Below are positions 24,647 to 32,549 of a DNA stretch of 64,000 nucleotides, one piece after another. The DNA lies in assembly GCA_965208275.1 (NCBI GenBank), contig OZ242331.1:4650001-4714000 (forward strand), given 5' to 3'. The notes below the pieces were generated by a model. The model worked only from the letters and a program-made list of their open reading frames with translations. It was not told the origin of the DNA and searched no databases. Source of the stretch: Bin5 sp022827195 (GTDB lineage: Bacteria > Chloroflexota > Anaerolineae > Caldilineales > Caldilineaceae). Made by a program: the position numbers and the translations under genes. Every line of letters starts with the position of its first letter. The first letter of the stretch is position 1.

Positions 24647-25669
24647 CTATTGTTCGGACTCGGCGTCCTCATATCGACGCGTGAAAGGCCTGTTTGGCGT
24701 CATGACATTGAGAGTGAGCGCCTCGTCCCGAGCCGCTGTCAACTCGGGCATCAGTCCCTGCAAGGCTGCCCATTTCTCATCAAAATTGCGGCCATCGCCC
24801 CAATGGATCCACGCCTGGGTCGACGGCAGGCTGAAATTCAGGCCGTAAAGAGAATTGTACCAGAACTCATTTACGAAGGAAAGACGTTCTGACAAAATCA
24901 TCGCTGTGGTCATTACCCGTCTATCGATCAACACCTCCCCGTCCACATTTGCAATCCTCGCCTCGGCTGAAGGGTCGATGATGCGCACCATCGGCTGCAG
25001 GTCCGACTCTCTCGGCGCCAGCGCCAGGCCGCCTTCCAGCAACCAGTACTGCTGTTCATCGGTCGCCCACAGCGCCACGGGGCGTACCTCCTCAATGCGT
25101 ACGTCAACCCGTGCCGGCCAGCGTACCGTCACGTGCGCGTCGGCCACATAGGGATAGTCCAGCAGGTTTTTCTGAATCTCGGCCGGGTCCAGCCAGAAGA
25201 CGCTCCAACTCTCTATTTCGCAGGCCTCGAACAGCTCTTCATGCGTCAGGTAGCGTGCGCCGTCAAAACGCACATCTTCGCGATAGATGAAGAAGCTTTC
25301 GCCGGCGAGCATCCAGTAAAGCGCGGCAGCGACGGCAGTCAGCAGCAGCAGGCTTATGCCTTTGGCCGGAGCGAAACCGGAAAACCCGGGCCAGAAAGTC
25401 GCGCGCGCGTTCCCCCGATAGGGTTGAATGCTCCCCTGTGTCGACGAGGCGCGCCGCCGCGAAGACGCCCGCTGTCCGCGGCGCCGGACGAAGTCCGACG
25501 CCAGGTCTCCGCTGCGCACGAAAAAGGCCTGCGCTGCACGCAGGGCCGCGCCCAACCGGCGACGCGTCTGCTCCTGCCGCCTGCGCCGCACGCGTTCGGG
25601 CGACACCGCCTTCTGCGCCGCCCTCGATTTTCGTTTCTGCCTGCTGCCTGATTTCAAGGCGGATTGCAT
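24647..25669 (-). CDS. ftsQ: Cell division protein FtsQ/DivIB
   Basis: About 340 residues: a very basic, Arg-rich cytoplasmic segment (1-90), one membrane helix (GISLLLLTAVAAALYWMLAG, about residue 108-127), then an extracytoplasmic POTRA domain with FIYREDVRFDGARYLTHEEL, and the FtsQ domain (VRWPARVDVRIEEVRPVALW, a hallmark of the family). It belongs to the FtsQ-FtsB-FtsL divisome subcomplex. ATG 25669 is preferred; an in-frame TTG at 25696 is possible and neither has a strong ribosome site. It lies between ddl and ftsA in the classic order. Confidence 0.93.
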   Translation of the reverse strand: MQSALKSGSRQKRKSRAAQKAVSPERVRRRRQEQTRRRLGAALRAAQAFFVRSGDLASDFVRRRGQRASSRRRASSTQGSIQPYRGNARATFWPGFSGFAPAKGISLLLLTAVAAALYWMLAGESFFIYREDVRFDGARYLTHEELFEACEIESWSVFWLDPAEIQKNLLDYPYVADAHVTVRWPARVDVRIEEVRPVALWATDEQQYWLLEGGLALAPRESDLQPMVRIIDPSAEARIANVDGEVLIDRRVMTTAMILSERLSFVNEFWYNSLYGLNFSLPSTQAWIHWGDGRNFDEKWAALQGLMPELTAARDEALTLNVMTPNRPFTRRYEDAESEQ

Positions 25670-25711
25670 TGCGCCGCTCTGAATAATTCTGAACAATATA
25701 AGAATGAATTT

Positions 25712-26824
25712 TCAGCGATGAGTCCGATTCTGCTGCCGGTCGGCCTGCCGCTCCAGCGCCATTTCAACCAGGCGGCGCACCAGATCCGTCAGGGAAACAC
25801 CGCTTGCTTCCCAAAGTTTAGGATACATGCTGCTGTCTGTGAAACCGGGCATCGTGTTCACTTCGTTGAGAAACAGCCGGCCGTCGCCGCTCAACAGAAA
25901 GTCTACCCGCGCCAGTCCCGCTCCGTCCAACGCCTGGAACGCGCGCGCGGCCAGTTGGCGGACCTCGCCGGCCAGCGCAGCTGGGATGTCGGCCGGGATC
26001 ACCAGCCGGCTGCCCTTGTCCAGGTATTTGGCCTCGTAGTCGTAGAACTCATTGGCCGGTATCACTTCGCCGACAACGCTCGTGCGCGGCTCGTCGTTGC
26101 CGAGGACGCTGACCTCCAGTTCACGCGCACTGTCCACGCCGGCCTCGATCAGCACCTTGCGGTCGTAGCGGCAGGCCAGCGCAATGGCGCGCGCCATCCC
26201 TTCCCGGTCCCGGACTTTGCTGACGCCGACGCTGCTGCCCAGGTTGGCGGGTTTGACAAAGAGCGGATAGGCCAGCGCTGACTCGAGCTCGTCCAGTACC
26301 TTCTCCCTGTCTTTCGCCCACGTGCGGCGCAGCAGGGGACGATAGGCGACCTGGGGGATGCCGGCCGCGGCAAACAACGCCTTCGCCGAAATCTTGTCCA
26401 TCGCCACCGCGCTTGCGAGCACGCCGCAGCCAACATAGGGCAGCTCGGCCAGCTCCAGCAGCCCCTGCACGGTCCCGTCTTCGCCAAAGGGGCCGTGCAG
26501 CACGGGGAAGATCAGGTCCACGGCCGGCATGGGGTTGTTCTGCTCCAGCAGCTGGAACTGGGCTGAACGCGCGGTGGCAAGCGCAAAATGGGCCTCTTCG
26601 CCGCTCCCTTTGCCGTTCTGCCGCTTCGTCAGCTGCGCCAGGGGATCGCCGCCGGTGAGCCATTCGCCCGTCTTTGTGATGCCGAGGCGCACCGTCTCGT
26701 AACCGGCCCGATCCAGCGCGCGGATGACGGTCTGCGCGCTCAGCAGGGATATCTCGTGCTCCCCGCTCTTGCCCCCGAAAAGGACGCCGACCCGCACAGG
26801 TTTGAAAGTCATAAGGGCTACCAT
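25712..26824 (-). CDS. ddl: D-alanine--D-alanine ligase
   Basis: A 370-residue ATP-grasp enzyme that joins two D-alanines for the peptidoglycan stem. Signatures are VGVLFGGKSGEHEISLLSA at the N-terminus, FPVLHGPFGEDGTVQGLLE near 112, FVKPANLGSSVGVSKV with the ATP-binding Lys near 198, and FLNEVNTMPGFTDSSMYP near 325 with the Mg ligand Asn/Glu. The start ATG at 26824 overlaps the end of murB (ATGGTAG), implying translational coupling. The order murB-ddl-ftsQ is typical. Confidence 0.98.
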   Translation of the reverse strand: MVALMTFKPVRVGVLFGGKSGEHEISLLSAQTVIRALDRAGYETVRLGITKTGEWLTGGDPLAQLTKRQNGKGSGEEAHFALATARSAQFQLLEQNNPMPAVDLIFPVLHGPFGEDGTVQGLLELAELPYVGCGVLASAVAMDKISAKALFAAAGIPQVAYRPLLRRTWAKDREKVLDELESALAYPLFVKPANLGSSVGVSKVRDREGMARAIALACRYDRKVLIEAGVDSARELEVSVLGNDEPRTSVVGEVIPANEFYDYEAKYLDKGSRLVIPADIPAALAGEVRQLAARAFQALDGAGLARVDFLLSGDGRLFLNEVNTMPGFTDSSMYPKLWEASGVSLTDLVRRLVEMALERQADRQQNRTHR

Positions 26825-27816
26825 TCTCCGATCTTCTGAATCTCCGGCTCCAGTTGCACGCCGCTATGGCCGGCAACCACGGCCTGAATATGCTCGATCA
26901 TCGCCACAACTTCCGCTGCCGTCGCCGCGCCAACACCGCCTGGATTGATCAGAAAGTTGGCGTGCGTGCGGCTGACCTCGACGCCGCCTAAACGAAAGCC
27001 CTTCAATCCGGCCTCCTCGACCAGCCGGCCGGCGAAGTCGCCTTCCGGGTTGACAAATGTGCTGCCCAGCGACGGCTCCACCGGCTGGGTCTCGCGCCGG
27101 TGGCTCAGAAAGGCCTGGGCGGCGCGGCGGATCGTCTCCGGCTCGCCCTCCTGCAGCCGGAAGTTGGCGCTCAACAGCACGGGGCCGAAGCCGGCGTCAA
27201 CTACGCGCCCCTGTTTCAGGCTGCTGCGGCGGTAGGCGTAGGCGAGCTCCTCCACGCCACAGACCTGGATGTCGCCGCGCTCGTCCAGCAGCAGAACATC
27301 CCAAAGGCAGTCCTTCACTTCACCGCCGTGCGCGCCGGCGTTGTTGACGACCGCGCCGCCGACCGAGCCGGGCACGCTCACCGCCCACTCCAGGCCGGTC
27401 AGCCCGGCGTTGATCGCGGTACGGGCCGCGCCGGCCATCAGCGCGCCGCTCTCGGCGAAAAGGAAGGGCCGCGGGTCTGCCGGGTAGTCGCAGCAGGGCG
27501 CATCCTGCACCTTCACCGCTTTGCAGCGGTTCTGGATCACCAGCCCGCGCACACCCCGATCGCTGACCAGCACATTGCTGCCGCCGCCCAGAATCAGATA
27601 GGGTAGGTCGTGCGCCCGCGCCCAGCGCACCAGCTTCAACAGTTTGTGCGTGTCGGTGACGGCAGCGAAATAGTCCGCCGCGCCGCCCACCTTTATTGTC
27701 GTCAGGTTCGCCAGCGGGTGCTCCTGACGGATCTCGACGCCGAGCGCCTCGACCTGTTTGCGCGCGGAGGCAGCGATATCTCGTTTTGCGCCGGCTGCTG
27801 CCGTTACAGTTGCCAT
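26818..27816 (-). CDS. murB: UDP-N-acetylmuramate dehydrogenase MurB
   Basis: A 332-residue flavoenzyme that reduces UDP-GlcNAc-enolpyruvate to UDP-MurNAc. FAD-binding signatures are LTTIKVGGAADYF and LILGGGSNVLVSD. GLEWAVSVPGSVGGAVVNNAGAHGG is split around residue 130, and the catalytic C-terminal part shows STFVNPEGDFAGRLVEEAG and SRTHANFLIN. ATG 27816 gives the expected N-terminus, but it lies in the first unit of a 14-bp tandem repeat with several other ATGs and has no clear ribosome site; an in-frame ATG at 27858 would extend it by 14 residues. It follows a kinase gene rather than murC directly. Confidence 0.96.
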   Translation of the reverse strand: MATVTAAAGAKRDIAASARKQVEALGVEIRQEHPLANLTTIKVGGAADYFAAVTDTHKLLKLVRWARAHDLPYLILGGGSNVLVSDRGVRGLVIQNRCKAVKVQDAPCCDYPADPRPFLFAESGALMAGAARTAINAGLTGLEWAVSVPGSVGGAVVNNAGAHGGEVKDCLWDVLLLDERGDIQVCGVEELAYAYRRSSLKQGRVVDAGFGPVLLSANFRLQEGEPETIRRAAQAFLSHRRETQPVEPSLGSTFVNPEGDFAGRLVEEAGLKGFRLGGVEVSRTHANFLINPGGVGAATAAEVVAMIEHIQAVVAGHSGVQLEPEIQKIGEW

Positions 27817-27883
27817 AATGCCGATGTCATAATGCCGATCCCATGATGCCGATGCCATGATGCTGATGCCATGATGCTGAGTA
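27814..27883. repeat. 14-bp tandem repeat, five units, at the murB start
   Basis: Five head-to-tail 14-mers of the form CATAATGCCGATGT to CATGATGCTGAGTA, all starting CAT(A/G)ATGC. On the minus strand every unit ends with ATG, and the unit at 27816 supplies the murB start codon. 14 is not a multiple of three, so unit gain or loss changes the frame of upstream starts. Confidence 0.8.
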
Positions 27884-27897
27884 CTGCCGGTCCCCTA

Positions 27898-28467
27898 TCA
27901 GCTTTGGCTGATGCTGCGAAGTTGCCTCACCAGCCCGTCAAAATCCAGCGCAGCAAAGTCGCTCGTGTCGACCCGAAACACAGGTCCCTCCAGGTCCAGG
28001 GGGCGGTTGCGCCGCGCCAGCGCAACGGGATTGAAATCGCCCATCCGCAACCGGTCCACATGGCCCGGATGCCGCTCGCCGCTGTCGGCCCGCTCGGCGT
28101 AGCGGCGGCGCAGCAGCCCGGCCGGGGTGGAAAGGAGAACCTGCGCCGGACGAAACGGATGGCGCGCCTGCAGTGCCTGGAAGCGAGGATTGGCCCAGTC
28201 CGGATCGAAGGGCGTCTCCACCAGCAGCGAACAGCGCGCGGCCAGCAGGCGTTCGACCAGCAGATAGACCAGCTCGTAGGTCGCCCGGCCAAGCTGCTCC
28301 GACCAGGCAACGGTCGACCACCCCAGCGTCGCGAAAAGCGACTCCTTCAGGTCGTCGCGCGCGATCAGGGGCAGACCCAGGGCCGGGGCCAGTTTGCGCG
28401 CCAGCGTCGTCTTGCCCGTGCCCGGCGCCCCGCACACGATCAATAGCAGCGGCGGCCTTTCAACCAT
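27898..28467 (-). CDS. P-loop kinase (AAA_33-like) inside the dcw cluster
   Basis: A 189-residue single-domain P-loop protein. Walker A is VCGAPGTGKTTLARK near residues 12-26, IARDDLKESLF follows strand 2 as in small-molecule kinases, and LLVETPFDP marks the Walker B strand. A lid-like region has RRRYAERADSGERHPGHVDR, a motif seen in predicted kinases of the AAA_33 group that includes chloramphenicol phosphotransferase-like and zeta-toxin-like proteins. ATG 28467 overlaps the murC stop (ATGGTTGA), so it is translationally coupled to murC. The substrate is unknown; its place between murC and murB suggests a wall precursor or an amino sugar. No antitoxin gene is beside it. Confidence 0.8.
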   Translation of the reverse strand: MVERPPLLLIVCGAPGTGKTTLARKLAPALGLPLIARDDLKESLFATLGWSTVAWSEQLGRATYELVYLLVERLLAARCSLLVETPFDPDWANPRFQALQARHPFRPAQVLLSTPAGLLRRRYAERADSGERHPGHVDRLRMGDFNPVALARRNRPLDLEGPVFRVDTSDFAALDFDGLVRQLRSISQS

Positions 28468-29929
28468 CGGCCGCAAGCCTCTCCAGCAGCAGCTCACCGA
28501 TGCGGTGACTTGTGCCCGCGCCGAGCGTCAGAACGACGTCGCCGGCGACCACTTCGGCATGGAGAAGCGCGCTCGTATTCTCCACGTCACCGCTGTGGCG
28601 AATCGAAGGATGGACGCTGGCCGCCGTGACCTCTGCGGCCGACGCGGCCCTGTCGCCGCTCTCCCTGGCGGCGTAGACGTCGGTCACCAGCGCCGCGTCG
28701 GCGTCATCGAAGCTGCGCGCAAAGCTGTGCAGCAACGCGTGAGTGCGGCTGAACGTATGCGGCTGAAAAACAGCCCAGATGCGTCGATCACCAAAGCGCG
28801 CCCGTGCCGCGGCCAGCGTCGCCGCTACCTCGGTTGGGTGATGGGCGTAGTCGTCGATCACCGTCACGCCTTTCCGCGTTCCCTTCAGTTCAAAGCGGCG
28901 CCCAATGCCCGCATACTCTTGCAGACTCGCAAGGACCTGCGCCGCCGGCACACCGCAACGCCGGGCAACCGTCAGCGCGGCCAGCGCATTGCGCAGGTTG
29001 TGGACGCCCGGCGCCTGCAACTCCAGCCGGCCTATCGAGCTGCCTTCCTGCTCCACTGTGGCGGCGAAGCCTCCCTGCGCCCCGGCCGCCGCGCCGACTG
29101 CGCGCACATCGCATCCGTCGTTCAGCCCATAGGTCAGCCAGGCCGGGCCGACGCCGGCCGCGCACTCCTGGCGCAACGCTTCGGCGCCAGCATCGTCGCC
29201 GCAGGAGATCACGCAGCCCCCGCCGCGCACCTGCGCCACAAACTGACGGAAGGCCTCCGAAAAGCTGGCCGGCGACAGATAGCAGTCCGGGTGGTCCCAC
29301 TCGACATTGGTAACCACTGCAACCGCCGGCGTCAGTCCGTGAAACATGCGATCGTACTCATCCGCCTCGATCACAAACACCCGACTCGTGCCCGCATGGG
29401 CGTTGCCGTAGCCGGGCAGGTCGGCGCCGATGATATAACCGGCGTCGCAGCCGCTCGCATGCAGGGTCTGCACGATCATCGCCGTCGTCGTACTCTTGCC
29501 GTGCGTGCCGGAGACAGCGATTACCTCGCGTCCGGCCAGAAACGGCGGCAGAAAAGAGTCCCGTTTGACGATGGGGATTCCCAACCTCTGCGCGGCCTGC
29601 CGCTCCTGATTCGCCTCGTCCACCGCGCTGCTGATCAGCACCACGTCCGGTTGTTCCCGGGCCGGCAGACCCGCGAATTCGCCGGCCGCCTCCTGCCGCC
29701 CGAAGATCCTCGCCCCGGCCGCGGCCAGCCGCCGCGTCCGCTCGCTTTCCTGCCTGTCGCTGCCGCTGACGCCTATGCCCTGCTCCAGCAGGACGTGCGC
29801 GATTGCAGAAAGCCCCGCGCCGCCAATCCCGATCAGATGCACCCGGGGCGGTGCAGCGCCGGCGCTTCCGCCTCGCAAATGCGCACTGGCCGCCTGTTGA
29901 AGCCGCTGCTGCCAGGTTTCACGCCGCAC
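28460..29929 (-). CDS. murC: UDP-N-acetylmuramate--L-alanine ligase MurC
   Basis: A 489-residue Mur ligase that adds L-alanine to UDP-MurNAc. The UDP-binding motif VHLIGIGGAGLSAIAHVLLE is near residue 30, the ATP loop reads VSGTHGKSTTTAMI near 120, and VIEADEYDRMF and WDHPDCY are central-domain motifs. DDYAHHPTEVAATL near 350 and FQPHTFSRT are C-terminal hallmarks. GTG at 29929 is preferred because GGGAGG lies 6 nt upstream; an ATG at 30007 would add a 26-residue Arg-rich tail without a ribosome site. It overlaps the following kinase gene by 8 nt. Confidence 0.97.
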   Translation of the reverse strand: MRRETWQQRLQQAASAHLRGGSAGAAPPRVHLIGIGGAGLSAIAHVLLEQGIGVSGSDRQESERTRRLAAAGARIFGRQEAAGEFAGLPAREQPDVVLISSAVDEANQERQAAQRLGIPIVKRDSFLPPFLAGREVIAVSGTHGKSTTTAMIVQTLHASGCDAGYIIGADLPGYGNAHAGTSRVFVIEADEYDRMFHGLTPAVAVVTNVEWDHPDCYLSPASFSEAFRQFVAQVRGGGCVISCGDDAGAEALRQECAAGVGPAWLTYGLNDGCDVRAVGAAAGAQGGFAATVEQEGSSIGRLELQAPGVHNLRNALAALTVARRCGVPAAQVLASLQEYAGIGRRFELKGTRKGVTVIDDYAHHPTEVAATLAAARARFGDRRIWAVFQPHTFSRTHALLHSFARSFDDADAALVTDVYAARESGDRAASAAEVTAASVHPSIRHSGDVENTSALLHAEVVAGDVVLTLGAGTSHRIGELLLERLAADG

Positions 29930-30016
29930 TGAAGCCTCCCTGTCGGCGGACGCGCGCCGGCAACCCCCGCGAACGGGGGAACTCGCCAGGCACTCGCGCA
30001 TCCGCACAGCCGCCCA

Positions 30017-30562
30017 TCATCCGCGCACCCGCATCAGCAGCAGGATCGCGATCGGGATGACCCAGGGCGACGGCGAAGGCATAATGTTCTGGGGCAGGTA
30101 GCGTATCAACTCGACGGCAATCGGCGATAAGTCGGTATCGATCCATCCTATCGAAGAGAGCGGGTAGCCGTAGATGTGCTGGTAATACCAGAGGCTGCCG
30201 CTGATCAGGTAGCCGTTGATCGCGCCGACCAGGCAACTGAGAATTGTGCCCTGGGGCATCGGCCATTCCTGGCCGCTGAACGTGATGACACGCCCTGCGT
30301 AGCCGGCAAAGATGGTTATCACAAAGATGACCAGATAGAAATTGCTCAGAAAGAAATTCTGGGCGGCCTGCTCATCCGCCGAGAACACCATCTGCCATAC
30401 CCTGCTCAGGATCGGATTGAGCCGGTCTTCGACGTAGAGCAGCAGAAAGATCGCCACGATGATAATCATCGTCCTGCCCAGCTCGCGCGCGTAGCCCTGG
30501 GCAAGGCCAATCAGTGTGATGATGCCGGCGATTGAGCCGAAGTAGATTTCGATCAGACCCAT
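30017..30562 (-). CDS. CvpA-like membrane protein A
   Basis: A 181-residue hydrophobic protein with about four membrane segments: residues 8-28, 33-45, 73-91 and 103-125, plus a hydrophobic C-terminus (WVIPIAILLLM). The pattern ITLIGLAQGYARELGRT in the first loop resembles the Gxx(R)xL motif of CvpA-family proteins, but overall similarity cannot be confirmed by eye. It lies between murC and a second protein of the same kind (30626-31303), both on the minus strand within the dcw cluster. The function is unknown; a membrane role in wall synthesis or division is inferred from position. Confidence 0.65.
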   Translation of the reverse strand: MGLIEIYFGSIAGIITLIGLAQGYARELGRTMIIIVAIFLLLYVEDRLNPILSRVWQMVFSADEQAAQNFFLSNFYLVIFVITIFAGYAGRVITFSGQEWPMPQGTILSCLVGAINGYLISGSLWYYQHIYGYPLSSIGWIDTDLSPIAVELIRYLPQNIMPSPSPWVIPIAILLLMRVRG

Positions 30563-30625
30563 TGCGAATTCGCAGGTTCTGTTTTGTGGATAGCAAAGGG
30601 CAAAGCCGCGCTCCCCTGCCCCCGG

Positions 30626-31303
30626 TTACGCCTGGCCGCGGCGCAGTGTGCTGATCACGGCAACAAGCAGGACAGTCAGCCCAACCGCGGCCAGGACCGG
30701 CTGTTGCGGCCCCAATGCCTCCCAGATATTTCCGAAACTGGAATGCATCATCTCCGTTATGCCGCCAAAGGCCCCCTGCACGCCGGTGCCGGTCGCCGCG
30801 ACCGACTCAACCCCGACTTCCGGGATGAAATCGAACAACCGCGGCGCGAAGGTCGGGATATAGAACAGGCCGTTGCCCATTCCTATCAGCGACGCCAGCA
30901 GCCCAGATGTGCTCTGGCTGTCGGGGATCGCCTTATTGGTCAGCATGTAGGTAAACAGCAGCACGCCCGCCCAGACCAGAAAGGAGACCGTCGGCTTGTC
31001 CGCTTCGGACAGCAAGTCTGACGGATCGAAAAGCGTAAAGACGGGTTCGCCATCGCCGCCCCCGCCGCCTGCGCGCAGCGCGGCCAGCAGCTTTGCGCTA
31101 ATGACAATGATGCTCCCCAGCAGGCCCAACACCTGCCGCACGATATCCAAGGCCAGGCCCTGGTTCTGCTGCAGCAGGAAAAAACCCCCGACCGAGACGA
31201 TCAGCACAGACAACTCGCGGAACAGACCGCGCCGAAAGCCGATCCAGCCGAAGAGAAGAACGTAAAACACAAATGCGACGGTTCCCGGAGTTGATTCGCT
31301 CAT
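30626..31303 (-). CDS. CvpA-like membrane protein B
   Basis: A 225-residue membrane protein with helices near residues 8-20, 27-45, 50-75, 108-125 and 200-217. GWIGFRRGLFRELSVLIVSV near the N-terminus is the CvpA-type opening and parallels GYARELG in the neighbouring protein, suggesting an old tandem duplication. A Gly-run (GGGGGDGEP) and an acidic segment form a soluble loop. ATG 31303 is chosen, with GGAAG 7 nt upstream; a longer frame to 31450 would overlap murG. It follows murG by 37 bp. Confidence 0.65.
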   Translation of the reverse strand: MSESTPGTVAFVFYVLLFGWIGFRRGLFRELSVLIVSVGGFFLLQQNQGLALDIVRQVLGLLGSIIVISAKLLAALRAGGGGGDGEPVFTLFDPSDLLSEADKPTVSFLVWAGVLLFTYMLTNKAIPDSQSTSGLLASLIGMGNGLFYIPTFAPRLFDFIPEVGVESVAATGTGVQGAFGGITEMMHSSFGNIWEALGPQQPVLAAVGLTVLLVAVISTLRRGQA

Positions 31304-31340
31304 TTTTGCACTTCCATGTCCTATTGGTGACCCGGCGCAA

Positions 31341-32549
31341 CTACCCGCCGCGAGCTGCGAGCCACTGCAGCTCGCGCACAATATTGTCTGCCGCCTGCGG
31401 GCGGGCCAGCGCGCCGACCGCCGCGCCCATCGCCAGTCGGCGCCGCTCATCCGCCAGCAGCCCCGCTACGGTTGGCTCCAGGCCCTCGGCCAACTCCCGG
31501 TCCTCGACGATGATCGCGCCGCCTGACTGCGCCAGCTTTTGCGCGTTGGGCATCTGGTGGGAGCCGGCAATCGGCAGCGGCACCAGCACCGATGGCAGCC
31601 GCGCAAGCGGAAACTCGGCCAGCACACTCGCGCCGGCGCGGGCGACCACCAGGTCTGCGCCGGCCAGCGCCCACGGCATCTCCTCGTGCAGATAGGCCAC
31701 CGGGTGATAGCGGCTTACCAGCCCGTTTGCCGAAAGGTCGGGGCCTTCCAGTTTCAGCAGGGGCCAGTCGCGCGTGCCGATGACGTGCAGGATCTGGCAG
31801 AAGGGCAACAAAGCCGGCGCCGCCTTCCAGATTGCCCGGTTGATGCTGCGCGCGCCCTGGCTGCCCCCGAACACAAGCAGCAGCGGCGCGTCAGGTCTTT
31901 CAATCTCCAGCTTGCGCGCCAATATCTCCCGCGCCGCATCCCTATCCCTGACCGCTGACATGACCTCGGCGCGTACAGGGTAGCCGGTGTCGACCGCCTT
32001 CCTCCCAAAGAAGCCGGCCACCTCGGGGAAGCTGACCGCCACCCGCTGCGCCAGCCGGCTGAGCCAGCGCACTGCCAGCCCGGGCGTCATGTCCGGCAGA
32101 TAGATAAGTAGCGGCACACCCCGCATTTGACAGGCTATCGAGACCGGCGCACACACATAGCCGCCGGTGGCAAGACATACCTGCGGGTCAAATTCCTCCA
32201 GAATCTGTAAAGACTGGAGAATGCCTTTCAGGTTCCGGGCCAGACTGCGTATTGCCGTCACAGGATTGCGTCCTCGCAACGCGCCGCTTTCGATGCTCCG
32301 GAAGGGGATCCCGGCATTGCATACGAGGGAACTCTCGACACCAGTCCGGCTTCCCAGCCACAGCAGTTGGGGAGAGGGGAGACTGGAGCGAGGAGGGAGC
32401 AACTCCCTCTTCTCTCTATCCCCTACTCTCTTGTCGCTGTTAGCGGGAGCCAGTGCGTCGGTCAGAGCGTTTGTTCGTAGTTGTTCGACGACGGCGAGAG
32501 CCGGGTATACGTGCCCCCCGGTTCCACCAGCCGAGATAAGAAGGCGCAT
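31341..32549 (-). CDS. murG: UDP-GlcNAc:lipid I glycosyltransferase MurG
   Basis: A 402-residue GT-B enzyme that makes lipid II at the inner membrane face. Motifs are LLISAGGTGGHVYPALAV at the N-terminus, GVPLLIYLPDMTPGLAVRW, LLLVFGGSQGARSIN near 225, and the donor site ADLVVARAGASVLAEF near 310, followed by PLPIAGSHQMPNAQKL. ATG 32549 is fixed by the motif and lies inside ftsW (110-nt overlap). The loop between residues 25 and 60, normally about 6-10 residues, holds about 30 extra residues encoded by a palindromic purine-rich stretch at 32367-32477. The enzyme core appears intact. Confidence 0.96.
   Translation of the reverse strand: MRLLISAGGTGGHVYPALAVVEQLRTNALTDALAPANSDKRVGDREKRELLPPRSSLPSPQLLWLGSRTGVESSLVCNAGIPFRSIESGALRGRNPVTAIRSLARNLKGILQSLQILEEFDPQVCLATGGYVCAPVSIACQMRGVPLLIYLPDMTPGLAVRWLSRLAQRVAVSFPEVAGFFGRKAVDTGYPVRAEVMSAVRDRDAAREILARKLEIERPDAPLLLVFGGSQGARSINRAIWKAAPALLPFCQILHVIGTRDWPLLKLEGPDLSANGLVSRYHPVAYLHEEMPWALAGADLVVARAGASVLAEFPLARLPSVLVPLPIAGSHQMPNAQKLAQSGGAIIVEDRELAEGLEPTVAGLLADERRRLAMGAAVGALARPQAADNIVRELQWLAARGG
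32367..32477. repeat. Palindromic purine-rich insert within murG
   Basis: The DNA is strand-asymmetric, with purine-rich then pyrimidine-rich halves. A perfect 7-bp hairpin GAGGGAG-CAA-CTCCCTC (32393-32409) sits at the centre, and imperfect pairing extends outwards (GGGGAGAGGGGAGA against TCTCTATCCCC). It stays in the murG reading frame and adds residues like SDKRVGDREKRELLPPRSS. Confidence 0.6.
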
